Shown here: positions 1 through 11,636 of the stretch, one piece after another
How the letters are laid out: each line of letters starts with the position of its first letter
Numbering within the stretch: the first letter of the stretch is position 1
DNA from: Artocarpus heterophyllus
Taxonomy: Eukaryota > Streptophyta > Magnoliopsida > Rosales > Moraceae
Length of the DNA stretch: 64,000 bases
NCBI GenBank assembly: GCA_025403435.1
Contig: CM046343.1
Location: 33,204,930-33,268,929 of the forward strand
Reading direction: 5' to 3'
Notes under the pieces: model-generated
The model's database searches: none
Told to the model about the DNA's origin: nothing
What the model saw: the letters and a program-made list of their open reading frames with translations, nothing else
Translations under genes and position numbers: made by a program

Positions 1-366
1 AATTGAGTTATGCAATCATTTTTGCTTGCGATTTTGTAGTTCTTACGTGCTTATGAATTCTTCGAGTATTGCGTATGCAGAATTAAACTTAGAGTTAGAA
101 ACTTTTGTTTTATCTTGGAATTTTCGAAAATTTTTGGGAAAAAGAGGGGAAATTGAGTGATATAGAGGAATTTTATTACTTTTCTATTTTGTGTTATCAA
201 AAATCATGCTAATTGCTTGCAAAAATGAGTTATATTAATATAGTTTAGTTGATACTCAGGTTTTTTTTTTTTGGGTTATATTTTGAATATATTGCTTGGA
301 TTTTTAGCCTGCTGTATAAGTTTTGTATTCATACCTGCATTTGCAATGTAGTTTGTTGATAGGGAT
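1..366 (+). other. Upstream/5' UTR region of the YTH gene
   Basis: T-rich, AT-rich DNA with no ORF that I can support. A pyrimidine run ending in an AG at about 348-351 lies just before the first ATG of the YTH gene, so the segment may be the end of a 5' UTR intron. The true transcription start probably lies left of the window. Confidence 0.35.
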
Positions 367-3300
367 ATGTCTTCTGATACTGCGAAGGAAAATGCATCGG
401 TAGTTGATTCATCGGTCACAGAATGGAAACAGGACATGGGGAATTCAGATGATCCTGGTAAATTAAATAATGAAGGTGCCTTTTATTTTTTACTTTCCAA
501 ATCTTATTCTTAGTTCTGATGAAAATTTATTTTAAAAAAAAATCAGTCTTTACATTGGATACGAATGAATTGTTTGCCAAATCTGGTCATTTGGTTAAAA
601 ATTAAAGTTCATTCAGTATCTTAGATGCCAGTTTTTTTTCCTCCTTTATTTTCTGAGATTATAAGAAGTGGTAACTTTAATATTCTAAGGATGTGTTTCA
701 TTTTAGATGCATCTTTGTGGCCAATGAATCGAATCATAGATATAAGGGTACATTAGTATTTAGCAACTGTGGCAAACAACAGCCAGGCCATCCACATAAG
801 AAAACAAAGCACTCAGTTTTTGAGTTGAACGGCATTGTTATTAGTGCATGTGGTCCTTGGTGTAATTTTTTTTTTCTTTGTGTCTCTGTTTGTGTTTCAA
901 ATTTAGACACTCATTATGAACATAGTTTTAGTTTGCATGTCAATCTTCAAACTGATTGATTTTTGCTTCTGTTTGTGCTTCAGATGATTTGAAATAGTAA
1001 GTACCTAGTTTGGTTTTCATGAGTGTTCATTCATGTGTTTTGTATGTGAACTTTGCAACATTCATACTTTCTGTTACTTTCCCTGAACTTCTCATTTCAA
1101 AAATATATGCACAACGTGTGAATTACATGTATTTCCTCGTAGAGAGCTCAAGCTATAAAGGTGATGAGAATGGCGATCCTTCTAGGGAAAAGCAATTGGT
1201 TGAAATTCATGAATGTGTTGCTGATTCAACTGCAACCAAAAGGGGTAAATTGTATGACACTAGGTATTTTATAATAAAGAGTTTGAATCATCAGAACATA
1301 CAACTATCCGTTGAGAAAGGAATTTGGGCTACTCAAGTCATGAATGAACCAATTCTGGAAGAAGCCTTTCATGTAAGATTCTTGTATTCCGATATTCTGC
1401 TTTGCTTGCCATCTTAATCTTTTATGGAGAAGCGTGTACTTGTCTTGCAGAATTCTAGTAGAGTAATCTTAATATTTAGTGTCAACATGAGTGGTTTCTT
1501 CCAAGGATATGCTCAAATGATGTCTTCTGTCGGGTGGAGGCGAGATAATGTTTGGAGCCAAGGAAGTGGTAAATCTAACCCTTGGGGACGCAGTTTTAAG
1601 GTCAAATGGCTGCAGATAAATGACCTTCCTTTCCAAAAGACTCTTCATCTCAAGAACCCTTTAAATGACTATAAACCAGTAAAAATTAGCAGAGACTGTC
1701 AGGTGTGTTCTCTATTTAGTGTCTAATGCCTTCTTGCTATGTTAGTGAGTAGAAATTCTGTTTACTTCAAATCCTCTGTTCTTTCCAGGAGTTATCTCCC
1801 GATATTGGAGAAGCTCTTTGTGAGCTTCTTGATGGAAAGAGGAATTTTGAGAGCCTACAGATTAGGTAACAATTTTACATAGCTGAAAGCTAATCTTATT
1901 GCAACTCTGTCCATTCTAAATTGTATTGGCATTTATTTGTCATGTTTAATTTCAATCTCCTCAGGGATGAATATCCTTCTAAAAGGCCCTGTTTAGAACC
2001 TCCATTTTCATTAGGAGATGAAGAGTATAATGTGCCCCCGGTGCATCCTTTGTGGTCTCAAACACCCATGCTTTATTCGTCATTAATGTACCAACATCAG
2101 ACTGAAGCCATTAGATATCAGTTAGCCCATGGAAGAACTAGTGGGGTAACATTTCCTGAAAACTTTAACGTAAATTCTGCAGCTTCAAAAGTTACCAGGA
2201 TGAAACATTCTTCCAACAATGGGTATCTTCCCAATACACAAATGGATAGGGATGTGACTTCTCGATTTGATTTGTGGGGCTTAAGTGCAGAAAGCCCTCG
2301 GGCTAGTGTTCTGACGGAGGACGACTTACTTGAAATGGTATTAGAGTTCTATCTCAGCTTCTTTAATTTGTGCCTGATTATTCAGTTCTGATTATATCTG
2401 ATCCATTTCATGTTTCAAGCAAATTCTTTCCTTTTCTATCCTCTTTTTGTTAAAATAATTCGGACGCATAAGAGGCATTTTTATCCTCGGGTACTATTAG
2501 AAAGATCATCCTGTGTTTTGTGGACCACCATTTTCGACCTCCTAAAGAGGAAGTGGAACTTCGAAGTCCTTTAACATTCTTTCCTTGTCTGGGCTGTTCA
2601 TTAAGCTGAATCAGCACTCTCTAGCAAACTAGATTTTGTATCCTTAATAGTATTCGGCTTTGCCTTGTTTGCTTAAACTGCTACAGCGTTATTGCACTAA
2701 AAGAATTTTCCAGATAACATTGAAGTAGTTCTAGGTGTTTTTTCGTTTTTATGGTTCCATATGAAAACTATATTCACCTGTCATATGAATTCTCCACGAT
2801 AACTAGCTTTTTCCTGATCTATTGTCGCAGTCTTATGAAGAATACCTTGAGGCCCACAGCAGAAGCAGCAAACAATTATGCCTTCCTGTCAGTATTCTCT
2901 CTTACAAGCATCTCACTGATTTTTATTTTTATTTTTTTGGTCATTGCCTTGCATGCGTGGCTCTTAAATTAGACTATAATTTAGTCTCTACCAAGTGCCA
3001 ACTTATAATAATGTATCTCTTTGCTTGCATTCTAGAAGTTATGACTTTGGTTTTTTCTTTCGGCTCAAATTGAATAAATATTACAGAACATGTTCAGATA
3101 AAAGAGGAAGAAAAGTGTTGAGTGATCTACTATGAATAATGAAATCACTCTGGACAACTGTTTGACATTTATAATTTTAAACAAGCACGTGATCATCTCA
3201 CATTTTGTCGCCCCATTGACGTGACCGAATGACCATTCCTAGCGCACTTGCATAGTTAAGGCCTCGTGGTTTAAAAAAATGCTCGACTCTAAAATTAAGG

Positions 3301-3655
3301 GGCCATCGTGGGACAAGGGTTATACCTCCTGGGCCGATAATGGACATCAATTGATCATTTGACATAGCTCCTAAATTATCCTGAATACAAGTAGTGCAGA
3401 TTTGTTTTGCTAAACCGAGACATTTCCGTACTTTGGCAGGCTTCTGGACCTTCAAGAATGAAAGAGGACTTGTCAAGAAGCAAAAAGCAGGATGAAGATT
3501 TGTAAGTCATTCGTTTCATTTCTACTGAAGAACCTGTAAATTTTGACCATCTCCATTGGTTGAACTTGATGGTGTGTATGTTAAACAGAAGCTCGAGTTT
3601 TGGAACCGACAGGGGATGCTCAAGGAAGAGGACTTACCATTCATCCCAGAAATAA
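367..3655 (+). CDS. YTH-domain RNA-binding protein (m6A reader, YTHDC-like)
   Basis: Inferred exons are 367-457, 984-996, 1147-1372, 1451-1702, 1789-1865, 1965-2337, 2831-2887, 3440-3501 and 3589-3655. All borders are GT-AG and the phases close to 405 aa. Residues about 71-205 form a YTH domain: it opens with TRYFIIKSLN, continues with GIWAT, then VILIFSVNMSGFFQGYAQM, and ends with the NPLNDYKPVKISRDCQE segment. Trp95, Trp145 and Trp155 fall where the family builds its aromatic cage for N6-methyladenosine, so reader function is likely. The N terminus is short and acidic. The tail after the domain is poorly conserved and ends in a Ser/Arg/Lys-rich stretch. The short N terminus fits the small plant DC-type readers better than the long ECT/YTHDF proteins. 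Exon 2 is only 13 nt; I accept it because skipping it breaks the frame into the domain. If the intron after 3501 is retained, a TAA follows at once and gives a shorter tail. The domain call is firm; the terminal exons are inference. Confidence 0.85.
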
Positions 3656-5231
3656 CAGCCTCTCAATTGTACTTCATGTTTTCTATTTTTGGAATGGTAG
3701 TGTTATTCTAATCCCTACGATTGGGACTTATTTCGTTGTTTATGTTGTACAAATATGTACTTGTAATATAATTCGTAACAGCAATTTACCGAGGCTCGGT
3801 AACTACCTTGTACATAAATTGAATTGGCTTCATTGCCCCCACTTTTGCTACTGTCATTTTCATGTTTTTTACGAGGCCCTGTTGATGTATACAGCTATAC
3901 ATAGAACTAGAGGAGTGGCACAAAATAAGTAGCTTTGCCCTTTAGTCTGAAATTTATTGTTGTGGTTTTCCTGTGTTTTATGCTCATTTTATACTTACTT
4001 TGAGTAATATCAGGTTAGCCAAGTGTTTGGTTCTCGAACAAACAGTATAAAGTGTAAAGCGTAGCTGTAAAAAGTAACAAGTAACGCTCTCGTATGTTAT
4101 AGTATTTTTAACCAAAATTAGTTTTAACTATTAGTTTTAATCATGCTTTTTAAATACTATGGCTTGACCGTATGCTTTTTTTTTTTTTTTTCTTTTTCTT
4201 TTTGTTGTTGCTTGTTGTTTGTTGTTTGTTGTTTTTGTTTTTGTGGCGGACTATCTATGTGATGTACACCTTGATTACGTTAGATTTGTAACTCTTAATA
4301 ATCTCAATAAATTTAGCAAAAGGAAAACTAGTAATCAATATTTTGCTTCCTATTCCTACTTCTATAATAACAATCGGAGTGAGAGTTACGCTCCTTCTCA
4401 TTTTGATTTTCAAGAATTTTAGTTAGACAAAGCAATATGCTTCCAATACTGTTCATTACGGATTAAGGGATAACTTTCATGAAGATTGAACGTTATAGTA
4501 GAGAATTTTTTAAATAGGGTATAAAAAACATCAAGTATTATGTAACTTTTGTAGTACTTAACTCTGTAGAGTATTTACATATGTTCTATCAGATTTTTGT
4601 TAAATTCTTTAAAAGCTAAGCATCATTGTTATTTTAATATGATTTTGATGTAACATGATAGATCTTTTATGTCGTAAAACATAATTTTCTGAATTTTATA
4701 AATGGAGTGATTTGCTTTAAACAAAAGAGGGCTAATAATTTAGTTTACAACTTGTCCTCTTGCCTACTATTTTTAGTTTTATGCATTTTTTCTTCAAGCT
4801 AATAGTAAAAGTAAACCACCATTATTGCTTAAAACAAGGAGACCATGATTAAGAAACCTTTTTTTCTCAAAAATAATTAATTAGACAATACATTAATTAA
4901 TCAAAGAAGTTGGGGTGGTGGTTCTAATGAAACTCAACAAGGTTACGTATCCTCACAAACTTTTTTCTTTTTGGGTAATTCTTTAGTAACATTTTTCATA
5001 AATATTGATTCAGATAAAAATTTACATCAAATTATAAAATTGTACCATGAAGAGATTTTAGATAAATGATTTATTAAGAGATTAAAAATCATGTTATTTT
5101 TTTTTCTCAAAAGAAATTTTTATTTATTTATTTTTTCAGGACTAATGGCGCATATATATATACAGTTTATATGGTTGATTGGAGTGTGAAGTAGTCTTGT
5201 GCGGTTGTCTGCAAAAGCCGTGGAAACTCCA
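3656..5231. other. 3' UTR and spacer between YTH and BOD1/SHG1 genes
   Basis: The first 200-300 bases are probably the YTH 3' UTR. The rest is AT-rich spacer with T-runs (4178-4200). Around 4010-4165 there is MITE-like sequence resembling segments near 47.9 and 48.8 kb. No coding sequence is supported. Confidence 0.5.
4099..4160. repeat. Small inverted repeat, possible MITE core
   Basis: ATAGTATTT at 4099-4107 pairs with AAATACTAT at 4152-4160 around an AT-rich loop. The flanking text (guanine-poor, AAAGTGTAAAGCGTAGCTG-like) looks like a degenerate non-autonomous DNA transposon, but no clean target duplication was seen. Confidence 0.3.
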
Positions 5232-6400
5232 ATGGAGTTGACGCACAACCACCCCCAAATCACCAAAGACGAAGTCTTGGCAAAGCTCAAAGACGACGGC
5301 GACTTCGACAGGCTTCGCCTCAAGATCATTCGCAAGCTCAAGGACGATGTAAGCCTCCCAATTCCTTTCCTTTGATTCTCTTTCTCTTAGGGTTTTGGTT
5401 TTGTTTAATTCTGCATTCATTTCGATTCGAGTTTCGATTTATCTCGAAACTCCATATTGATCCTGTTCAATTGGTCTGCTTAGCTCAACATTCTCCGTTT
5501 GGTTCCGCAGAAAGTTTTCTTTCTTTTTTTTTTTTTTTGAGTAAATATTTAAAGCCTAATTTTTTAGTTAGGGTTTCTGAACAAGAAAAAGTATCTCTAA
5601 GCAGGAACAATTGCGCGAAAATCTTAGTTCTATTGTGCGGCAATCGGCGGCGCTTAATCGTTTGGGTGCTGAGAATATGAAACCAAGACAACTTTCTGAT
5701 GCTATATATCAAGAGGTCGGGTAAGTATGTTATCAATTTTATATATGTATATACATATATTTCTGTGATTCTAATGTGTCTCTCTGGGTTTGTCTTATAA
5801 TGGTATTTTATATGTGATTATTTTATGTAAGTGTTTGCGTAATTCCTCTTAAGAGATGAGTTTTTAGAGGGATTTTATCTCCTAATAAATGGAATTTTGG
5901 TTTCCTGAGATGGGAGTTTTATTTATTTATTTATTTATTTTCTAATTGTCAGGGACAAATTGACGGGCCAGATTTCTGATGGTTTGTGGGGAATAATCAG
6001 ATCAAGTGATGGCATGAGCAGTGAAATATCAGAAACTGTCCGATCTGTTTACAATGGACTGATGGAAGCGAAAGGGATTCCAAACATGGCACCGGTTCAA
6101 AAGGATGATGGTGATGGGGATTTAGTTCTTGCCCGAGCCAATGGACTTAATCATATGATGTCTGACAGTAACGAGCCGAATGAACCGCCAGGATTCTTTC
6201 TCTCCAATAACCATCAGAAGAACAAGAGTGAGGATTCACAGCTGTCTTTTCGGCATGAAAAGGTACATGTGGAAGAGCAACAGGAAGGGCCCTCCATATT
6301 ATTTAAAGTTAAGCAGGAGCTCAGTGGTGTTGATATGGAGAACAAGCAGGCTGGTGAATGTAGTGATGAGGACCCTGATGTGCCTCCTGGTTTTGGATAA
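5232..6400 (+). CDS. BOD1/SHG1-domain protein (COMPASS Shg1-like)
   Basis: Three exons (5232-5348, 5605-5720, 5953-6400) with GT-AG borders join in phase to 226 aa. The first about 100 residues match the BOD1/SHG1 domain as I know it in plants: a KLKDDGDFDRLRLKIIRKL helix, then SAALNR, ENMKPRQLSDAIYQEVG, and a LWGIIRS segment. In yeast Shg1 belongs to the Set1/COMPASS histone H3K4 methyltransferase complex, and animal BOD1 proteins act at kinetochores and with SETD1A. A nuclear chromatin role is therefore plausible but is inference. The C-terminal half is acidic and low in complexity and carries two PPGF motifs, the second in the last residues (DVPPGFG). The ATG at 5232 is preferred because the domain starts about 10 residues later; no other ATG lies closer in frame. 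The gene converges on the subtilase at 6933. Confidence 0.75.
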
Positions 6401-6932
6401 TGTGTCACACTTGCAACTCTGTGAGTCACTGGTGTATGAATTTACCAGTGAAGGCTGGACATAACAAGATTGAATGCTTTGACATGAAAAAATTTGTCTT
6501 GATTCCAATTACCAACAATCCTGGAAGTTTTCACATCCAACATTGTTGATTGCCAGAAGATTGAGAGACTTGGAGTTTTATCAATGCATGAGTGTCTGCC
6601 CCCTGATTACCGTACTTCTGGGTCTTATGTTCCTTTTAATGGGGTGACCCTTTGACAAATTGTGTGTGTGCGTTTTTTCTTTTCTTTTTTTTTTTTGTCA
6701 GTGATATTTTTGCTGTGAGGATCTTTTTTCTTCCCTTATATCGTAATTTCCGTCCAATATGCAAAGTTAGGATATGGAGCATTATGGAATTTTGCCATTG
6801 GACACTGAACTATTATCTGTTGGAAATTCAGATTTCCTCGAATTTTACTATTTATTTATTGGAAAGAAACATAGAGAACTGAGTGACAGTACAAGTCAAC
6901 TGCTTGCCAACCATGCATCATACATCTGTTTC
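6401..6932. other. Convergent 3' UTR region
   Basis: This stretch lies between the stop of the BOD1/SHG1 gene and the stop of the minus-strand subtilase. It is probably shared by their 3' UTRs. A T-run lies at 6678-6698. No further gene is seen. Confidence 0.5.
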
Positions 6933-9227
6933 TCACTGAAATTTAACAGAAATTGGACTCCTAACATAATGCTTGGCAGAAACCCATGTTAAAAACCCTT
7001 GACCATATTCACCTGTCTTGCCACTTGATGCAATGCTGCTGAAAGTCACCGAGTAAGTTGCCTTCTGGTTTACTTTTGAGAAGTAAAGCTTGCTGGGCTT
7101 GACACTCACGTAGACTCCATCTGGTGCGATGATAGTGGCTGTATAAGTTGAATATGCCTCGCCAACATTCGTCACTGTCCTTGTGAACGTCTGAGATGGT
7201 CCTAGCGTGACTGAAAATGAAGGGTAGTTCAGCTCTCCTTCAGGTATGCTTGATTTTTCTGAGCACTTTATGGGTCTATGCACAATGACTCCGACTTCCT
7301 CATCATCGTAGCCCAGCCCACAGATATAAGGTATGTAGTCATCAGGTTGAAGATCATAGACCAGTCCCGGGTCATTTGCTCTTGTTGGGTTGACATGTCC
7401 TGCCCCAGTGGCGAAGACATCTGCAGGGTTATGTGCTTGATCAAGAATGGGTTTGCCCTGGATATTTACGATGTCAGCAGTGGTCATCATAGCAGATTTA
7501 ATGGCAGCTGGTGACCAGTAAGGGTGAGAACTCTTGAGCAAAGCTGCTATTCCACTGAGATGTGGGCATGACATCGATGTGCCAGACATTATGTTGAAAG
7601 GGGATTTTGGATTTGTGTCGTTGTCAAGAGGGAATGGCCAAGCTGCTAGAATGCTAACACCGGGTCCAAGGATGTCAGGTTTTAGAATACCTGGACTTGC
7701 CAAGTTAGGGCCTCTTGAAGAGAAGGAAGCAACTACAGGAGCTAGTGAGTCCCCAATGATAGTTCCTTCGAAGGACAGTGTAGCTGTCGGTGTCTCTGTT
7801 GAGTTTATATAGGCTTTGATCTTGAGTCCATCTGCAAAGCTGACATGTGCTGCAGGGAGAGCATGAGGATCTGCTATTATACTGAAATCATCGCGTTCTT
7901 GGTTCATGAGAATCATAGCAGCTCCCCCGGCATTTTTCACTTCTTCCCCCTTGGCAATTCTTCCCACTCCACCTCCTCTCTCACACAGCACTACCTTATT
8001 CTTGACATCAATATCTTTCAATGATCCTTCGGCACAAAACACAGAGTCTGATTTGCCATTGCTGCCAGCATAAACAAGAGGCCAAGATTTTGGAGGAAAA
8101 TCTCCTCTGTGGACAGATTCACCATATAATTCTTCACCATTTCCAAGCTTTGCTGTGGCCACAATTTTTCTGTCTAAGGTGCTTGCTCCAACTGTGAGAA
8201 TCCAAGGGGCTTCATTGGACAAAGTGCTGTTATCTGGGCCGGAATTTCCTGCTGCGCAGCTTACAAGTATTCTTTGTTGGATTGCTGCAAATGCGCCTAT
8301 AGCAAGGCTGTCATTGAAAAATGGACGTGACACGTCACCAAGGGAGAGTGAGAGCACGTCTACACCATCCTCAATGGCTGCGTCAAGTCCAGCTAGTATA
8401 TCAATCTCTGGACAGTCAACATCTCCTCCAAAGCACACTTTGTATATCGCCAGATGAGCATATGGTGCCATCCCAACTGCAGTGCCTTTGGCATTTCCCA
8501 GAACATCTGCATATTTTACAAACCCTCCGGCAGCCGTGCTTGCAGTATGAGTCCCGTGTCCATCCACATCAATTGGCGGCTCAGCTTTTTCTCCCTTCCT
8601 TGCCTTGGCTGCCAAGTTGAAAGACCTTGCGCCTATCAATTTGTTGTTACAATTTGATACGTTGAAATCGCACCTTCCCTTCCATTTAGCAGGCGGAGGA
8701 GGCATTCCCACGTCGCTAAATGAAGGATGGCTGGGGAAAATTCCGCCGTCCAGTACCCCAATTACCATCCCCTTCCCAAAATTGGATTCTTTCCATAAGC
8801 CTGTTTGGTCGTGCAAACCCAAGAATTTAGGGGTGTGAGTTGTCAGTTTCTTCAATGTTCTTTCAGGACGTGCTGATATGAAGCCATCTTTGTCTTCCAT
8901 GGCTCTCACTTGGTCCTCAGTAAGCCTTGCTGCAAAACCACTCAATACGTTTCGGTATGAGTACAGCATACGTGGCTCGTTGTCTGAGCTTGCGGCAGTT
9001 CTAGCCGGCAGAAAAGACCTGTGCCAGCTTGCCAATTCTTCTGATTGGGATAGGACTCTGCCCTTTGGTGGCTTTACGTGGATAATGTAATTTTGTGAAT
9101 TGCTCGTTTTGGTAGTTTCAGAGACCGATATAACTTCACCCTGCAGCGCAACGACATGAAAGAAGTTGAGCACAAAAATGAAGGAGAGGAAAGAAATGGT
9201 AGCCATGTCAAACAAATTGCCCTTCAT
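6933..9227 (-). CDS. Subtilisin-like serine protease (subtilase, SBT1 type), copy A
   Basis: One uninterrupted 764-aa frame with the usual length and order of plant subtilases. A hydrophobic secretion signal covers about residues 8-27. An I9 propeptide follows (from NYIIHV at about 46 to the HTPKFLGL cleavage region at about 130-137), then the S8 catalytic domain with Asp160, His224 (DGHGTHT), oxyanion Asn328 (AAGNSGP) and Ser551 ([11 protein letters not shown]). A PA insertion lies between His and Ser at about 370-480, and a C-terminal Fn3-like domain begins near LNYPSF. It is expected to be secreted to the cell wall and to cut extracellular proproteins or peptides; the substrate is unknown. 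One oddity: the residue after the catalytic Asp pair is changed, giving LDGGI where the family has LDTGI. The catalytic Asp itself is kept. The ATG at 9227 is 62 nt from a TATA box. A second in-frame ATG at codon 8 could also serve. It is the first of three tandem copies. Confidence 0.93.
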   Translation of the reverse strand: MKGNLFDMATISFLSFIFVLNFFHVVALQGEVISVSETTKTSNSQNYIIHVKPPKGRVLSQSEELASWHRSFLPARTAASSDNEPRMLYSYRNVLSGFAARLTEDQVRAMEDKDGFISARPERTLKKLTTHTPKFLGLHDQTGLWKESNFGKGMVIGVLDGGIFPSHPSFSDVGMPPPPAKWKGRCDFNVSNCNNKLIGARSFNLAAKARKGEKAEPPIDVDGHGTHTASTAAGGFVKYADVLGNAKGTAVGMAPYAHLAIYKVCFGGDVDCPEIDILAGLDAAIEDGVDVLSLSLGDVSRPFFNDSLAIGAFAAIQQRILVSCAAGNSGPDNSTLSNEAPWILTVGASTLDRKIVATAKLGNGEELYGESVHRGDFPPKSWPLVYAGSNGKSDSVFCAEGSLKDIDVKNKVVLCERGGGVGRIAKGEEVKNAGGAAMILMNQERDDFSIIADPHALPAAHVSFADGLKIKAYINSTETPTATLSFEGTIIGDSLAPVVASFSSRGPNLASPGILKPDILGPGVSILAAWPFPLDNDTNPKSPFNIMSGTSMSCPHLSGIAALLKSSHPYWSPAAIKSAMMTTADIVNIQGKPILDQAHNPADVFATGAGHVNPTRANDPGLVYDLQPDDYIPYICGLGYDDEEVGVIVHRPIKCSEKSSIPEGELNYPSFSVTLGPSQTFTRTVTNVGEAYSTYTATIIAPDGVYVSVKPSKLYFSKVNQKATYSVTFSSIASSGKTGEYGQGFLTWVSAKHYVRSPISVKFQ

Positions 9228-9288
9228 TTAGAACTAGAAGGTGACAAGGTAAGAGTTTTGCGTTGTTGAAGGTGTTTTCCGCACCTGC

Positions 9289-9297
9289 ATATATATA
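9289..9297 (-). promoter_or_regulatory. TATA box of subtilase A
   Basis: TATATATA read on the minus strand, 62 nt upstream of the ATG. The two other subtilase copies have the same arrangement (66 and 60 nt), which supports it as a conserved core promoter. Confidence 0.55.
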
Positions 9298-9791
9298 GGA
9301 ACGGCCAAAGAAGAGCACCAGCCGGCATTTTCGGACTAGTGCAACACTTTAACGCTTGGATCCTTGTGGTTTGGCTGGGGGGAATTTTGCAGTATTGGAG
9401 CATTGTTAATGGTCTGGTTAAGGGGAATTGTATTCTCTGAATTTGTTTATCCTGGGGCCGGCTTCAGAGATGCTAGTTAGTTTTGTTTTATTACATGTTT
9501 TATATTCGGCATTTTGACGAGCAAGTCATGGATAGATCAATGTCTTCTAGAGCTTGTAGACTGGGAAAACTAAAAGGTTATTTGTTTGATAATTTTCCTT
9601 TTGGCTGGAGCCTGGAACTTGCAAAATTTTGATTCCCTACATTCTTAAGAAATAGTAAGGTAGTTTAGTGGTCTATTTGTCTTTTATATTTTCCATACAG
9701 TGATATAATGACCTGATCTGTTTGGTATTATTTTTTGCACCCATCACAATCATGCAAGTCGCTAGAAATGGTAAAACATTATATATATGTG
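9298..9791. other. Upstream region of subtilase A
   Basis: AT-rich promoter-side spacer. No gene or repeat recognised. Confidence 0.5.
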
Positions 9792-10359
9792 TGTTACGAA
9801 TTAGACAGTCTAATACCACGGAGAACAAAAACGCAAAATGAAAAATAAACAAAAGAACATATACAAAATTTATAATGATTTATCCTCTACATTAGAGTTA
9901 CGTTCATTTTTAGCCGTTGTAGAATTTTGTTACGATGAAGAAGAAATTTATAAGAGAAAATTGCACATTACTCTTTTTATTTTTGAAGTTACTCAAATAA
10001 CCTCCAATATCTCCTATTTATAGAACTACATAAAATAATAGATTAAATTCCTAAAATTAAAATTGATTTACGATTGGGCACTGCAGCGTTAGCCTCCCAG
10101 TGCCACGACGCTGAATGCTGTGTGCCCCGGCAGCCCTGCCCAGTGAGTACTGTGTCGTTGAAGCGCAATGCTCCAGGTTAAAGCGCCCCTTCTTAAGATT
10201 GCAACTCTATGACTTTTGGGCTGGGCCCCTGCACCCCACGAGATAGGCTTTCTGCCCCATTCCATTCCCCAATCTCCACAGCAAATTAGGAAGGTCGATC
10301 TCCATCATTCTCTACGAAAGGCAATAATTTGTGAGGAACTAATCCACAAGTTATCAACA
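9792..10359 (-). mobile_element. Probable solo LTR of a copia-like element
   Basis: The segment starts TGTTACG and ends ATCAACA, so it has TGTT/AACA ends. Read on the minus strand it has a TATAAATAG box (10014-10022). About 65-185 nt upstream of that box lies a GC-rich island (10079-10200) inside otherwise AT-rich DNA. I found no clear 5-bp target duplication and no internal region, so the borders are tentative. Confidence 0.4.
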
Positions 10360-11055
10360 TACACATAGATATCCTATTTATTTATATGCATATGTTAAAA
10401 GCAAATTCTATAAACCAATTTGTCATCCTCTTGGTATTACAGTAATTTAGCGACGATATACTTGCATTTTTCACCTTGCTGATACCAATTGTCACTGATA
10501 TACACATATATCAATACCATATTACTGCTGTTATCTGGGCAAAATGCTCGTTTTCATATCAACTAAAGTAGTGAATATAACGTGCCTCGGGCTCTAAGCT
10601 TAAGCAAAAAATAATTTGCTTGAAAGAAAACTATTTTCAACCACGTGATGCATTAGGTTGAAGCAATTTCTGCATAAGTAGGGTGTTTAAAATTATGCTT
10701 TAGATCAGATGTGAAAAAACTCCTCTAAAGCACATGCTTGTTAAAAATATATATGTACTTTTACAATTTTTCCCTCTTTATACGGTTGCTGGAATTATTC
10801 AGTAAACCAACGTTATTAATACTTGTTTCTAAACTGAGAAAAGGATACTATACTGCCGAATCTGAGCAAAATAATTGTTTCTTCTTAAAGCAATACTCCA
10901 AATTTACTGGTTTATCTGCTTTGCGTAATTATTAAATAAATTCCTTGATTTTTCCAATTATTTTGTGTAGGAATTTTGTTAGTTTTTAGCATATATCACG
11001 ATAGAAATAAATGGGAAGAAGCGTTCTGCAAAAAACAAAAGAAGAAGAAGAAGGA
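10360..11055. other. AT-rich spacer
   Basis: No gene recognised. A GATACCAATTG match at 10489-10499 recalls a reversed primer-binding site but lacks a flanking LTR. A GAAGAAGAAG run ends the segment just before the E1 insertion. Confidence 0.4.
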
Positions 11056-11060
11056 GCAAC

Positions 11061-11604
11061 TGTTGGAATTAAAACATGAAATGCAGCGGAAAGAACGGAT
11101 CGTTGACAAACAAAAATTTTCTGAAAACTTTGTTTTATCGGGAATAGATATATAATTTTAATTACAGAAAGCTTTAGGAATTTTTTACTAACCTTTTGAA
11201 GACTATCAGGGTATCCTAGCTTTCCTCTTTGACACCACGATCTTCCAAACCAGGCCTCCACACCAATGGAAAGACGAGTGGGCGTCAAACTGCAAGAATG
11301 AATTATCCTCACACTTTTCTGAATCTGCTATGTACTCAACACATGAGATAGCAGACCTTTTTCTTTAGAGAAGAACTCTCAGTTTTTCTCTCTAAAAATT
11401 ATGTGAATAAAAATTACTGAGATAACTGTTATCTCTTCCTTTTTATAACTGAGCTATTAGTAATTTTTCTTTCCCTTTCTTTTCCTTTCCTTTTTCTTCT
11501 TTTCTTTTTCGTTTGTATCCCCGAATCCTTATTCGGATTCCACACACATATGCACATGTATATATATATATAAGGAACGGTGAAGAAAAAAGAAACTTGC
11601 CTTT

Positions 11605-11636
<32 letters not shown>

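Noticed and set aside
3198..3476. Minus-strand frame over the YTH gene end
   Set aside because: It overlaps an intron and exon 8 of the YTH gene on the other strand and has no recognisable domain.
10483..10499. Primer-binding-site-like GATACCAATTG
   Set aside because: No LTR start with a matching partner adjoins it, so it is probably chance or too decayed to call.
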